Below are positions 20,801-46,517 of a stretch of DNA of 64,000 nucleotides, one piece after another; position 1 is the first letter of the stretch, and every line of letters starts with the position of its first letter. The notes beneath the pieces are model-generated. The model ran no database searches. It saw only the letters and a program-made list of their open reading frames with translations, and was not told the DNA's origin. The position numbers and the translations under genes are program-made. This DNA comes from Pelecanus crispus (taxonomy: Eukaryota; Chordata; Aves; Pelecaniformes; Pelecanidae), in NCBI RefSeq assembly GCF_030463565.1, contig NC_134676.1:808501-872500 (forward strand), given 5' to 3'.

Positions 20801-23009
20801 ACGTAACTGTGGTGTCATCCTTCACTTCTCCCCAGTTTTTAAGCAATAAAAGTGCTGAACTGATCAAAATGAAACTTCTGCTAGGTGTTTTTTACAGTTT
20901 ATCAAATTTCAGCCAGAAACCTTCGATAAAAACCAAATAACCTCGTCTATGTAATTGATCAGTTGAGGTTTTTAAAAAACAGGCCATATACGTAACAAGG
21001 AAACACTTAAACTTCTTAGTCTTAAGGTTTGTGGAAAACGGTATTGGGGAGGAAGCAGATCAGGCTCTTCTGTGTTTACTAGATGTTTGCAAAGTCTGCA
21101 TTTCAGGTTTTCCTCAGTTTTCTGTCTGAAACATTGGGAAGGCTTGGATTTTAATAAAACAGATATCCCCCCACCATATGTTTTTATATATAAATATAAC
21201 TTCTTCTAAGATAAGTTTGTTTTAAAAATTTAGGTACATTAGGACGAATGTGTGGATACGTGTGGTCTGAAACTGTCTGTTTCATGCCTGATGCATGTGG
21301 TACTCAAGGTATTGGAGGGGTTTTGGTTTTAAATATTAATAAAGCCTTCTTTAACCTTAGGATATTCCTGAAGCTCCTGAGAGATTGATGACGGACACCA
21401 TTAACGAGCCAATCTTGTTGTGCCGATTTCCTGCAGAGATAAAGTCTTTCTATATGCAGCGCTGTCATGATGATTCCCGACTTACTGAATCTGTAAGTTG
21501 GTATTTCATGTTGTGTCGCAGGCTTCTAAATAGAGTGGGGAATGTCAGCGTGAGTGAGCATAAAATGAATTAAGTACTCCAGGAAAATCTTGGAGAATTC
21601 TTACCAGGCTTTTTTGGGGTGTCTTTTGGCGTGGTTTGTTGATCTTGTAGAAATAAATGAAGCAACTCCGAAGTGCTAATGAAATGTCGGTAGATTATAT
21701 TGAGCATGCTCTTCACTGACCTCGGGTAAGCGCTAGTCTAATGACAGTACTTCTCTGGCTTCTTGGAGGCTGCACTGGCTAAACGCTAGCTGTCTGGCAG
21801 CCAGAGGAGTGGTGGTCGCTAGGAGTGCTGCTGGGTGGTGGTTCTGTGGTGGTTTGTGTGTGTTTTTTGTTTGGTTTTTTACAGTTCAGCGTGGTAAGAG
21901 TATTAGAGATTAAGTTAGAGCACCTAGTCAGTTAGTTTATTCCATCTATAAATTGGGTCTGGAAGGAATTGCCTGCCTTCCTGTGATGGGGAATTAAAAT
22001 TACGTGGTGAAATGTGTTATGGAAATACTGTTTTAAGTTTAGGCTATTTTTCCTCCCCCTCCTGCAGACAGCTTAATTGTAATAGTTTGATCTCATGTTG
22101 TGTGTTGTAGGTTGATGTGTTGATGCCTAACGTTGGTGAAATTGTTGGAGGCTCTATGCGTATCTGGGACAGCGAGGAGCTACTCGAAGGCTATAAAAGA
22201 GAGGGCATTGATCCCACGCCGTACTACTGGTATACTGATCAGGTTTGTAAAACAGATTAGATGTCTTGCTTGTCAGATATGATATTTGATTTTTTTTTTT
22301 TTAAACTGGTCTTAAAATGATGCAGTCTAAATTGGAAACATATTTTTGGTGGCCCAAAGTAGATAGTCACTGAACCATTGGCAAAATGCAGTGGGTAACA
22401 GTTTCCATTCTGTTAAAATTGCTGCTGCTTGCTGCAGTTGCATGCTGCCCTTACCGGATCACCGTCATTAGACTGCTCTGTGCAGGGGTGTTCCTCTCAT
22501 AACGTCTTCTGCAGTGTTGGTGAAGCCCTTGCTGTTAGATAAAGAGAGGTTGGTCTTTACCAACTTGAATGGCTAAGCTCTAGCTAGTGTAAGGGGAGGA
22601 GAAAAGGAGGGGATTGAAAAAGAATCATTAAGACTTTCACTTTCCTCTTCTAGTCCTTACGCTGCCCCAGGAAACTCGGGACAAGTAAGCACATATATCT
22701 TGCCTGAAAAGAGCATAGTCCATTTTCCTCCTCATTCAGAAAATAATCTTGGAAGGGTTTGTTTGGGTGGGTTGTTTTGGTTTTTGGTTTGGTTTGTTTT
22801 GGTTTCCTGGTGGTATTACTGCAATTCTAAGTAACAAGAAAATGTTTAGTATCTACTCTCTGATTTTAATTTCACAGAGAAAATATGGTACATGCCCTCA
22901 TGGTGGATATGGTTTGGGATTAGAACGATTCCTAACCTGGATTCTGAATAGGCACCACATCCGAGATGTCTGTCTCTATCCACGCTTTGTCCAGCGCTGC
23001 AAACCTTAG
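8899..23009 (+). CDS. NARS1: NARS1, cytosolic asparaginyl-tRNA synthetase (complete, 15 coding exons)
   Basis: Exons are 8899–8902, 9882–9964, 10176–10241, 10349–10441, 10877–10966, 12220–12298, 13300–13370, 13648–13734, 17213–17434, 17833–18032, 18489–18624, 19668–19781, 21361–21492, 22111–22242 and 22878–23009 (stop TAG). The total is 1641 nt, 546 residues (human 548). The enzyme charges tRNA-Asn with asparagine using ATP in the cytosol as a class IIb dimer. Residues 1 to about 112 form the Lys/Glu-rich eukaryotic N-terminal extension. About 113–190 is the OB-fold anticodon-binding domain ([16 protein letters not shown]). Motif 1 lies around 255–275 ([18 protein letters not shown]). Motif 2 lies around 313–340 ([19 protein letters not shown]). 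Motif 3 is at 504–525 ([20 protein letters not shown]). Exon 1 contributes only Met and one base of codon 2. The exon 3 donor (GTGCTG) is weak. Introns hold a solo LTR and CR1 fragments. Identity is certain. Confidence 0.98.
8981..9030 (+). repeat. GGCGA/GGCGC pentamer array
   Basis: Ten consecutive 5-bp units, GGCGA or GGCGC, lie just inside NARS1 intron 1, about 80 bp after exon 1 in the CpG island. It is a small, probably length-variable GC minisatellite. Confidence 0.85.
9071..9081 (+). promoter_or_regulatory. NARS1: YY1-type motif in NARS1 intron 1
   Basis: AAGATGGCGGC is the full consensus of the YY1 site commonly found just downstream of start sites of housekeeping genes. It lies 170 bases after the NARS1 ATG, within the CpG island. 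Function is inferred from the motif only. Confidence 0.4.
13778..14287 (-). mobile_element. Solo LTR of an endogenous retrovirus, with target-site duplication
   Basis: This 510-bp element begins TGCTGTGGTTTAACCCC and ends CCAAAACCAGCACA on the + strand. Both ends resemble an avian ERV LTR I recognise, lying here in minus orientation. It is flanked by identical 5-bp copies of ACAGT at 13773–13777 and 14288–14292, a target-site duplication. In its own sense it has a TATA-like CATATAG box and an ATTAAA followed by CTGTCTTTATCTC as a poly(A) region. No gag, pol or env remains, as expected after recombination between two LTRs. It lies in NARS1 intron 8, 43 nt after the exon 8 donor. Assignment to an ERVL-like class is inferred from the 5-bp duplication and terminus similarity. 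Confidence 0.85.
16341..16440 (-). mobile_element. CR1 3' end fragment, antisense
   Basis: It begins AGAATCATAGAATAGTTTGA and continues GTTGGAAGGGACCTTTAAAG, the reverse complement of the CR1 3' terminus. It is truncated after about 100 bases. It lies in NARS1 intron 8. Confidence 0.88.
16524..16583 (-). mobile_element. LTR fragment related to the 13.8-kb solo LTR
   Basis: The words GAAGAAAACTAACTCTATCCC and AGCCAAAACTAGTACA match the same end of the solo LTR at about 14254–14287. Only about 60 bases survive, sandwiched between two CR1 fragments, so it is an older broken copy in the same orientation. Confidence 0.65.
16598..16958 (-). mobile_element. CR1 LINE 3' region, antisense
   Basis: It starts with a CR1 3' terminus (CACAGAATGGTTTTGGTTAGG) and extends through internal CR1 words on the minus strand: CACCACCCTGTGAAGAATTT, CCCTTGCTGCACCTTGAGA and AGCTGAATAAACCCAG. 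Because it has its own terminus, it is a separate insertion from the fragment at 16341. It is diverged and lies in NARS1 intron 8. Confidence 0.85.
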
Positions 23010-23154
23010 CCATCCTTGTGATAAACTCCTAGAAAATTGAGCAACTGATGCTTGGAAAAGAACGATGCACGCTGCTATACTACAGCCTGTGTGAGAACAA
23101 GACTTACCACAACCTGTTGCTAATACAAATACTAATTTACAGTGTGAAAAGGAA

Positions 23155-23160
23155 AATAAA
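23155..23160 (+). terminator. NARS1: Candidate NARS1 poly(A) signal (proximal)
   Basis: A canonical AATAAA lies 146 bases after the stop codon in A-rich sequence. The downstream GT-rich element is not obvious, so use is uncertain. Confidence 0.45.
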
Positions 23161-24352
23161 CAAAACCCTTTTTTAAAGCAAAATTACTCTAATTAACTGG
23201 AAGAAGCCTTAGAAAAAACATTTAGGTGCATTTATGCTCTCAAGTCAACATAAAACAAAGATCCTGATAAGCTCTCTTTTAAAAGACAAGATACACGTCT
23301 GCTTTTAATTTCTGTGACTTAAAAGAAAATATGCTGGGCATTTGATTTTTTGTTGTTGTTGTTAAATTTGCTTTAATTTTAATCTGTTTTGTGGTTTCTT
23401 GTTGGAGAAATCAGGAGTTCAAGCTCTTTAAATTGCCAAATACTGACCTCTGAGAATGGTATGAAGAGACATCATGTAAAGAGCTCAACAAAGTGTAAAA
23501 ATGGGATTAATTATATTAAGCACTGCACTTTTTTAGCTCCTACAGTTTTTAATGGAAGTTCTGTTTGAGTTTATTCACTGGCAAGGTATGTAATATTGAG
23601 CACAAAATTCCACTGCAAGAGACATGGGTTGCTTCCCCGCCCCCCCAGTTATTTATGGGTTAGGAATGATGAGGCTGGTGGCGAGGTGGGCTTTGCTGCT
23701 CTTCCCTGGTAGCTGTGGGTGAAGCGCTGTAGTGGTCCGTGCACACCCGAGCTATGCTGAATTACAGCAGGAGGGGACGTGTCGGCGGAGCGCTCTCTGT
23801 TGGCTCGTGGGCACTGGGGTGTTGGTGGTGCCTTCCAAATTAAGATTCTGCCGTCTGTTTCAAACCAGAAACAACTGGTTGAAGACCCAAAGAAACTGGT
23901 AACTTTGAAATACAATTAGATTTCAGCACTGTATGCTGACTGAATCGCTGTCCTCTCTTGATGAATTGTAGTTCAAGCAGGGCTTTCCCAGTTCGTGCTG
24001 AAGTGTGTTCTCATAGCAGAGCAGTTCCATGTTTCCTAGCTGGCTCCGTGTTCTCTGTGTGTGCTACTGCATCTGAGCAGGTTCTCTGGCTGTAATCAAG
24101 TTATCAAATAGGATTAATTGAATATTTAATGTGTTGGGTCATCTGTATGCCTTTTAGTCATAAGTAAAGCAATTCCTTTTACTAGAGAGAAAAAAAATTG
24201 GTACATGCATCGTTTGCTACCTGTACTGAGCCTTGATCTGGATTTGCCATTCGCAGAATTGTTGAGCTGTGCGATACCCATATTTTTGTAATCAATGACT
24301 GGTTTTCTTCATCTTGCATGTTACTTGTATAAACTGGTCTAAATCGGCAACC

Positions 24353-24358
24353 AATAAA
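24353..24358 (+). terminator. NARS1: Candidate NARS1 poly(A) signal (distal)
   Basis: A canonical AATAAA lies 1.34 kb after the stop codon, with a GT-rich stretch (TTGGTGTGCAGG) 15–30 bases downstream, the expected layout of a functional cleavage site. Confidence 0.55.
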
Positions 24359-24375
24359 TTATGGCAACATAAGTT

Positions 24376-27300
24376 GGTGTGCAGGACAGTAGTTCTTGAC
24401 CTGTAATGTCTGTTCCTTTCCTTTCCCTTAGCCTTTGTAGCTTACTTGCTTAATATAGTCTGGCCTGGCATAGGCAATATCTATGTGGGCAAAAGCACAG
24501 GAAAAGTGAATTTTCAAGTGCAGTAAGCATGTACTCCAGAAAAACGGAACCAGCTTTTTTTTCTGTTTAAACTAAATCCCCATTAATTAACTTCAAGGCA
24601 AGGATTTTTATCATTTGGAGAGACCACCTCAGCTACCCAGTTGAAACATCCTGGCGAGAACAAATGAGAAGCGTGGTGCTGAATAATTGGTTGCCAAGGC
24701 AGCAGCTCCAGGGGGAGCAGGCCGTGACTTTTGCCGCTTGTAGCTGTGGCTGCCCAAGGTGAGGCCAGGTTTGTAAGCAGAGCTAACGCCTGCCTCGCCA
24801 GCTGATAACAGCTGGAAGAAGTGAGGTTATTTCCAGAGCTATTAAACATGGGGATTTAATGTCATGGGGTTTGCTGGGGACTGCTGCGGCATTGCTGTGT
24901 GACCTGAGGGGTGCCCCTCCGAAGCAGGGGAGGTGAGTCGAGGCTGCGTGAGGATGAATGAAAGATGCTCGAAGAAATAAGCATTGCTAGCATGGTTTTC
25001 TTTCTTAACCACCTCTCTGAATTCACCCTTTTCACCTATTTTCCCAGTCCTTTTGTAGCCACAATAGAAGGAAATCTTGTAATGTCCCTCAGCTCGCTCT
25101 TGCATTTGCCCTACTCTGTTTCTGATGGGTTGTTCTTTGAATGTAGAACTTAAAACGATTCTTTTAAATACCTGCAGAAGTATAGGCAACTGTAAATTTC
25201 TTGCAGTTGAGAGTATTGTTGCATATGTGTTAAGTACAGAAACTAGAGGAAGAAGAGAGAAGCTAGAGGAAGAGGAGAAAAATTAAGACACTTGACTGCA
25301 ACAAAATGCTAGCAATTTACTTCTGAACCTACGTACTAGACAGCTTACTAACGGTGAGCTACAGGAAAAATCACACCAGTCCAAAAGCTGAACGTGCTAC
25401 TGAGTAGTAATGCCACCCCTTGGGGTTTTGTTTGTGGGGGGCTTCTTTGTTAGTGGGTTTTTTTGCGGGGAGGGGAGCTCAAGAGGCATCTGTAATTCAG
25501 AATATTTAGGCATTTATGAGCATATAGGGACTTTTTATAAAAAAAAATTGCCTTCAAGTGCCTTAAGTGATGGGAAGGGAGGAGAAGGGTTGGGAAAAGA
25601 CAACTACTAGAAAAACATCACTTGTTGGCAGTCAGTTTTCTGTCCTTACAACGGGCAGGGCTGAGCTGCTTTGTAAAGGTTAAAAGCCTCTGTATCAGGG
25701 GAGCTACTAGAGGAAGGTCTGAGGACTTAAGAGGTGCTCGTGGAAGAGGCAGATCAGATAAGGAGCTTAAAAGGTGACTGGGATGACAGATGCTGTCGAG
25801 TGGAACGGAGACTGCTGTGCAGTTCCGTAATCTGCTCGTGGAGCAGAGGTGGTGCTGGGCAAACCACCTGCGCCGGAAAGATCCCGGAATTAAGCAAAAG
25901 CCTGTGCAAAGCTACCGGTGGAGTAATAAGGAGAAATTCCTTAGGTAGCCACTGAAACCTAGTCGACAGGAATGCAGTAGGGTTGAAATGCTGCTTCAAA
26001 ACAAACTTTCGCTGTCTTAAATAGGATTGGCGTAGTTCCCGATTTATCACCGAGGCTCAATTCAGGTTTTTGATCATTAAGAAAAAAAAATTACTTTTAG
26101 AGATTGAAAAATGATAAGTGTAGCTTGGTTTTATTTCTGTGTCCTCTCAGTTGTGGTTTTGTATGTTGTCTTATTTTTTTTTAATTGTGTTCTTACAAAA
26201 TTTGCTGAGTTTGATTATGTCTCCAGTGATTTAAAACTGATGATGATCCTGGGTGTTCCTGGCAGCTCTCCAGAAGGCTAGTTTCCAGGCTGTCTGTCAG
26301 TAAAGCTCTTTGATTGTAAGTTCTTAATCAGGGCTGATTTAATCACGTTTGCTGCTTCACGTGTTCTTTGGGCTAGCAGTGTTCCCAGGTCCTTTGCATC
26401 CAAGCTTGATGTTTCTGTTCTCCGTAATAACACAAGTACTTTGTACGTGTGGGCAATACTGGCCAGATGCTGGGGGAAGTGAAGGAGCTTGTTGGTCTTG
26501 CCGGCTGCTAGGGCTATGGGGACTGGAGGGAGCGGCGGTTTCCTCCGGGCTCCATCGCGAATTCCTGCGCAGCTTACATCCCTTGCAAATCATGATCGTT
26601 AATAACTGTTCTTGGAAAGGCACTGCAGCTGCTTGGAATACAAGAGCACTTGGTTTTATTTTTATTAGAAAGGTAAACAAATTTGCAAAAGAGAAAAAAA
26701 AAAGTGCAATCAGAACTTGGACTTCTCCTCATCCTCACTTTCATTTTCCCTCAAGGTATCTCCACACAGCGGGATTGGGAACTGGATTGGTAATTGGTAA
26801 ACTGGAGTGCCAGCACTGGCTCCAAGGCACTGGAGCTGGCAGCTTTGGGATCACTATTGTGTAGCCTTGTTTAGACTACATCTCCTTACACGTATTATTT
26901 TCTATTTATCTATGTTGAAACTCATCTGGCCGCCCTTTGTAAGGACCTTTTGAAGTTCCTTGCAAGTGGTGTGGCATTAACAACCCCAGAGAGCCCAGCA
27001 TCCCTCCCAAATGTGGTGTTTCTCCTCTTTGCTCCCTTCCCCACTGAGCAGCCGGGACCAAAACAGCCCTCGCTTGTTGGAGGGGCGAGAAGTGCGGTGG
27101 TGCTGGGCCTTGGGTGGCGAGAGCTGGGTCTGCCTTTGGACAACAGATTGCTGGAGAGCCTGCCGACCGGGAAATGAGCCCATCCCATGGCGGGTTTTGG
27201 TTTCTCTGCTACTCTGTCCAGGCAGCTGAGCTGCCCAAACCCCCGTTGTTGGGCGACGAGCTGCCAGCCGCCTGTCCCCCAGCTCCAAGAGAAGCAGAGG

Positions 27301-27698
27301 TTTACGGACAGCTCAGGATTTTATCAACCCCAGGGACTTGCACTTGCTAGCTGCCTTTGAATCCCGGCATCTGCAAACTGCACTGGGCTCTTGACCATGA
27401 GAGAGAAGCACAACTTGCACCGTAACGCTACGCAGAGGTGCTGCTGGGCATAAATCCAGGTCTGCGGGTATCTGCCTCCAGCCGAGAAACGCTGTTCCTC
27501 CCAGCACGCGAAGGAAATCTCCTCATAAATGATGCACGCCGTAAACACAGCGCCTGTCCCTGCGCGCGAGGTGCAGCCCTATTGCGAAGTTTTCCCGCTG
27601 TGCCCTGGCAGAGGCAGAATTTCAGCTTTGAGAAGCCTGTTCTTTCCACCCGTGCTACCGACGGGGCCCTTTTTCAGACAGGGTGATCTCCAGCCCCA
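24376..27698. other. NARS1–FECH intergenic spacer, no gene recognised
   Basis: This is mixed-composition sequence without recognisable exon, repeat or protein similarity. The longest open frame (171 codons at 26349–26864) shows no domain, has no plausible splice or promoter context, and is judged chance. Confidence 0.6.
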
Positions 27699-27967
27699 AA
27701 GAATCATCGAATCGTTTAGGTTGGAAAAGATCTGTAAGATCATCCAGTCCAACCATTAACCTACACTGCCAAGTCCACCCTAAACCAATTAAGGGAAGAG
27801 TCATAATTTCATGTTTCCTGGCTTGGTGGCTGGATTATTTTTTAATTAAACTAGGAATCATTAATCTAAGACCATCAGTCCAACCATCAACCCACCACCC
27901 CCATGCCCACTAAACCATGGCCCCAAGTGCCACCTCTGCCCATTTTTTGAACCCCTCCAGGGCTGGT
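27699..27967 (-). mobile_element. CR1 LINE 3' end, double-tailed copy 3 (antisense)
   Basis: Read on the minus strand it follows the same order as the copies at 4.8 and 8.3 kb. First comes a CR1 segment (GGCAGAGGTGGCACTTGGGG), then a first tail and the linker with CAGCCACCAAGCCAGGAAAC. Next is TGGACTTGGCAGTGTAGGTT, then a second tail ending at + strand AGAATCATCGAATCG. It lies about 0.8 kb upstream of the FECH promoter. Confidence 0.88.
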
Positions 27968-28320
27968 GAAAGCTTCAGGACTGTCCACGGAGAGAGGACT
28001 AACATGGCTGACAGGGCATGGGAGGAGTGGAGAATGGCTAGAGGCAAAATAAAGGGTTGGATGGTGGAAGAGGCCGTGGGTTGATGTCCCGGGGCAGAGG
28101 CGGGCTGGGATCACGCCAGGGAGCGGGAAAGGAGGGACGAGGATTTTTGTAGGCGAGGATCTTGGCTTAACCGCAAAGGCTGACCAAGATCTGAGGTAGC
28201 GTGTGAGCTTCTCCGCTGGGAAAGACCCCCAAGATTTAAAAAAAGAAATATTTTAAACTCTTTTTATAAGAGGGTCTGCAGCTTCTTCAGAGCCTGTGCA
28301 AACCTGAGATGTCCAAGGAC

Positions 28321-28430
28321 GTATTTAGCACACGTTTGCAGAGACAGCCTTCAAAACGAGCATGACAGCAAGCCCTCAAAAGCGCTATTTTATTTAGCAC
28401 GCGTGTTTGCAGAGAAATCCTTCAAAACGT
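28321..28430 (+). repeat. Direct repeat pair, about 40-bp units 70 bp apart
   Basis: Unit 1 (28321–28360) and unit 2 (28391–28430) share TATTTAGCAC, a core close to GTTTGCAGAGA, and CCTTCAAAACG, with a few substitutions and indels between them. It looks like a local duplication about 320–430 bp upstream of the FECH start. Confidence 0.75.
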
Positions 28431-28629
28431 GGCCCACGAGGGATGCCGCTATGAGTTTAGCGTCAAAAAAAAAAAAAAAAAATTAAGAAAATCGGGGTCT
28501 TTTTGTGGTGAGCAGGGGGTGCTCGGCCGCTCGCTCCTGAGCCCTCGGTCCTCTGGTAACAGTCTGGTGTGGGCTGTGGAGGGCGGTCGGGGGGAGCGGC
28601 CCTGAGGGACTCCCGGGTCCACCCCGGCT

Positions 28630-28699
28630 CCGCCACCGACCCCCGGCACCGCCTCCGCTGCCGTACGGCAGCGGAGGCGGTGCCGGGGGGCGGTGGCGG
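28630..28699. repeat. 70-bp near-perfect palindrome upstream of FECH ATG
   Basis: Two 35-bp arms meet with no spacer at 28664/28665 (centre GCCGT|ACGGC). The inner arm reads CCCCGGCACCGCCTCCGCTG on the left and its exact complement on the right. The only mismatch pairs A28639 with G28690. Pairing stops at 28629/28700. In RNA this would be a very stable GC-rich hairpin; in DNA it could extrude as a cruciform. It could also be an assembly fold-back artefact. Confidence 0.93.
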
Positions 28700-28752
28700 C
28701 CGGCGGGGCGACGGCGGGGCCGTCTGAGGGAATGCAGGCGGCCGCCGCCAAG

Positions 28753-44205
<15,453 letters not shown>

Positions 44206-45179
44206 TGGGCGGTCTGGGAGAGCACCGCTGGATCGTACAGGGAAATTGCCCTGGTGAAGCAGTGCAAAGGAAAGAAACCGTTTGACCAAACTCTCCGCTG
44301 TTACATACTTACAGGCTGGCAGTCTGTGATGTTAACCTCATGTAACAGTGAGAACTTGACTTTTTTGTTTTATTTTCTCTTATGTTTTCTTTGTTTGAGA
44401 AGAGTTTGTAGAAAGTAGGGAAATAAGGGCGTTTATCCTGTGAGATGTGAAAAGATCTCATTTCATCTGATCCTGATTGGACTTGGCATGAGCCCATAAG
44501 TACGCACTGAAAAAATCTTTTTTTACAAATTAGCTTATATTTCCTATGCAGGGATTTATTTATATGCAGTTTTGTCATGAGTGCATTAGTTCCGGCTTTC
44601 CAGGTCAAGCATACAATTATTTGTTTCATTTATGCTTCAGGTACAGTATAACCAGCATAGTCACCGATTGTCTCTTCTGAGAGTGATTTTTCAGATGGGT
44701 TTGAAGATCAAGTGACTTCTAATGCTTTTTAAATAACGTTTATTTTTTAGAACATAAAGATAAGGCTTTGTTTTGTTTTGGTTTTTATTCTCCTGCTAGA
44801 AACTTCCGCTGAAAGCTTAGCTGGGATAGTAGAATGCATAAGGTTTGTTTACATTTTCTAGAAAAACCACTCTCGTTATCTGCAGGAAAGCCTCTGCATT
44901 TGAAGAGCATAGAATGAAAGGAATAAGCCTGCTTGGGTGATGCTGAAGAACATGCTCAATTCAAACAAACTGTGCATGTTTCAAATCTAGCAGCTGTCAG
45001 CAGCACGGATGGAAACATGTTGGTTTATCTTTTAAGCAAAATGGCTTTTTAAAATTATTATGAAAAAGGGCTTTCTCTGTTTGGTTAAGTAAATTTAGGA
45101 AGTCAGGCTTGCTCTCCAGAAGGTTTATAGATCTGCTCTGTGCTTTCTACCGTGCCACAGTGCTGTGGGTTTTGTGGGA

Positions 45180-45201
45180 TACCTATGGAGTTCCATAGGT
45201 A
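45180..45201. repeat. Short perfect inverted repeat
   Basis: Ten-base arms TACCTATGGA and TCCATAGGTA are separated by GT. It is too short and AT-rich to assign a function. Confidence 0.7.
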
Positions 45202-46511
45202 CAATTGATCTAGCTTAATTGATGATGTTATTTAAAACTGAGATGAGAAGTTAGGAGTAATTTACACTGCAGGTGCCCGAGAGCAGGCTGCCCCGCAGAC
45301 TGACAGCTGTGGGTTTATGCATACCTTTTGTCAAAAGCCAAATTTTGCCTGTCAGATTTTTGGCGCAGATGGTGGGCCGGGAGTATGCACTCGTAACCCA
45401 GCTAAACTTCTTGCTTGTTTCGGCCGGCGTTCAGGTGCATCAGGACTGCTGAATCCACTCCTAAGTAGTGGTAGTTTTGCAGAGTGAAAAACTTTTTTAG
45501 GGCAGTATTCCCTCACTGTCAGCACTGGGACTGGTGTCCAGGTTAGTCTTGGGATAGGAGGTGGCTTTTCTGAACGGCTGGTCACCGCACAGCACGCCCG
45601 AGCTCGGCACTCGAAGTAGTTCAGGGCAGAAGCACCGCAGCACCTCAGTCAGCGGTCCTCTCGCACAGGGACCTCTCCTCCTGGGTGGGGCAGAGGAGGA
45701 GCGAAGCTGTGACTGTGTTCTGTGGGACCGAGCCATACGTGTATTAGTCTAGCCGTCACCTTCATGGGTATAAATGTTTACTTTATGTAATTAGCACTGA
45801 AGTGCCAGTACTTTGGCAATGCAGGTCGTTTTCTGTAAATTGATGATTCAGCTAATCGTGATGTTTGAGAAGCAGATGCCACGCTGCTCAGACAGTTTTA
45901 TTTGCTTACGTAATTACAAGGCATGAACAATTTGAACCTCTGATCTTTCAAGGATAGGGCTGTTTAAAAAGAAAATAGGCCTCTTGGTATAACAGAGGTT
46001 TATCTTCTTCTGTTTTATGTTGAAAGAAGTAAACACGGGATACTAAAGAAATGAATGGATGCTGTGTTGATCAGCCAGTGGGCCAGGTAGTGCCGCGGAG
46101 CGATGTAAATCCTAGCGTACAGCCTCGCCAGGGCCTGTGGCCTAATGCATCGTGAGAGTTGATTGACGTGTCTCCACTGCCATACTGCAGCTTCCAAGGG
46201 TGATTATGGTGAGACAGACGTAAATTCCTTCAGTGCCAGAACCTCCTACATAACTGCTGTCCCTCATTGCTTTAGCAGAAAGAAGTCTTCCTTGACCCTT
46301 CATACCTGTGCCTGTTTCAGTGGCAGGGAGCCAGAAGCTGGGGCTTCTCTTCTCCCTTTCTTGCTCCGTTCTTGGTCTCTGCTCGCTGCCTTGGCAGGAA
46401 AAAGGAATGCAAAGCTGATTCCTGCCCTTGCTCAGGTGGAGTAGGTAGGGTTATCACATGTGTATGGAAGGGTAAATTTTCCATGGAAAAGCTTTGAATC
46501 AATGTCAAAAG

Positions 46512-46517
46512 AATAAA
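46512..46517 (+). terminator. FECH: Candidate FECH poly(A) signal (proximal)
   Basis: This is the first canonical AATAAA after the FECH stop codon (2.3 kb downstream). It is followed by GT-rich CTGCAGTATGTCTGGGAAGG, a good downstream element. Confidence 0.45.

Larger units (their letters stand above)
23010..24375 (+). other. NARS1: NARS1 3'UTR (probable)
   Basis: Non-coding sequence follows the NARS1 stop, with an early AATAAA at 23155–23160 and a second at 24353–24358. The second is followed by GT-rich AAGTTGGTGTGCAGG. Alternative 3' ends of about 0.17 and 1.37 kb are therefore possible. No ORF of interest was found. Confidence 0.6.

Noticed and set aside
26349-26864. 171-codon frame between NARS1 and FECH
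   Set aside because: There is no recognisable domain, no start context and no promoter or splice support. Frames of this length are expected by chance in 64 kb.
28693-28731. Extended FECH N-terminus starting at 28693
   Set aside because: The codon there is GTG, not ATG, and it lies inside the palindrome. In-frame ATGs follow at 28732 and 28753.
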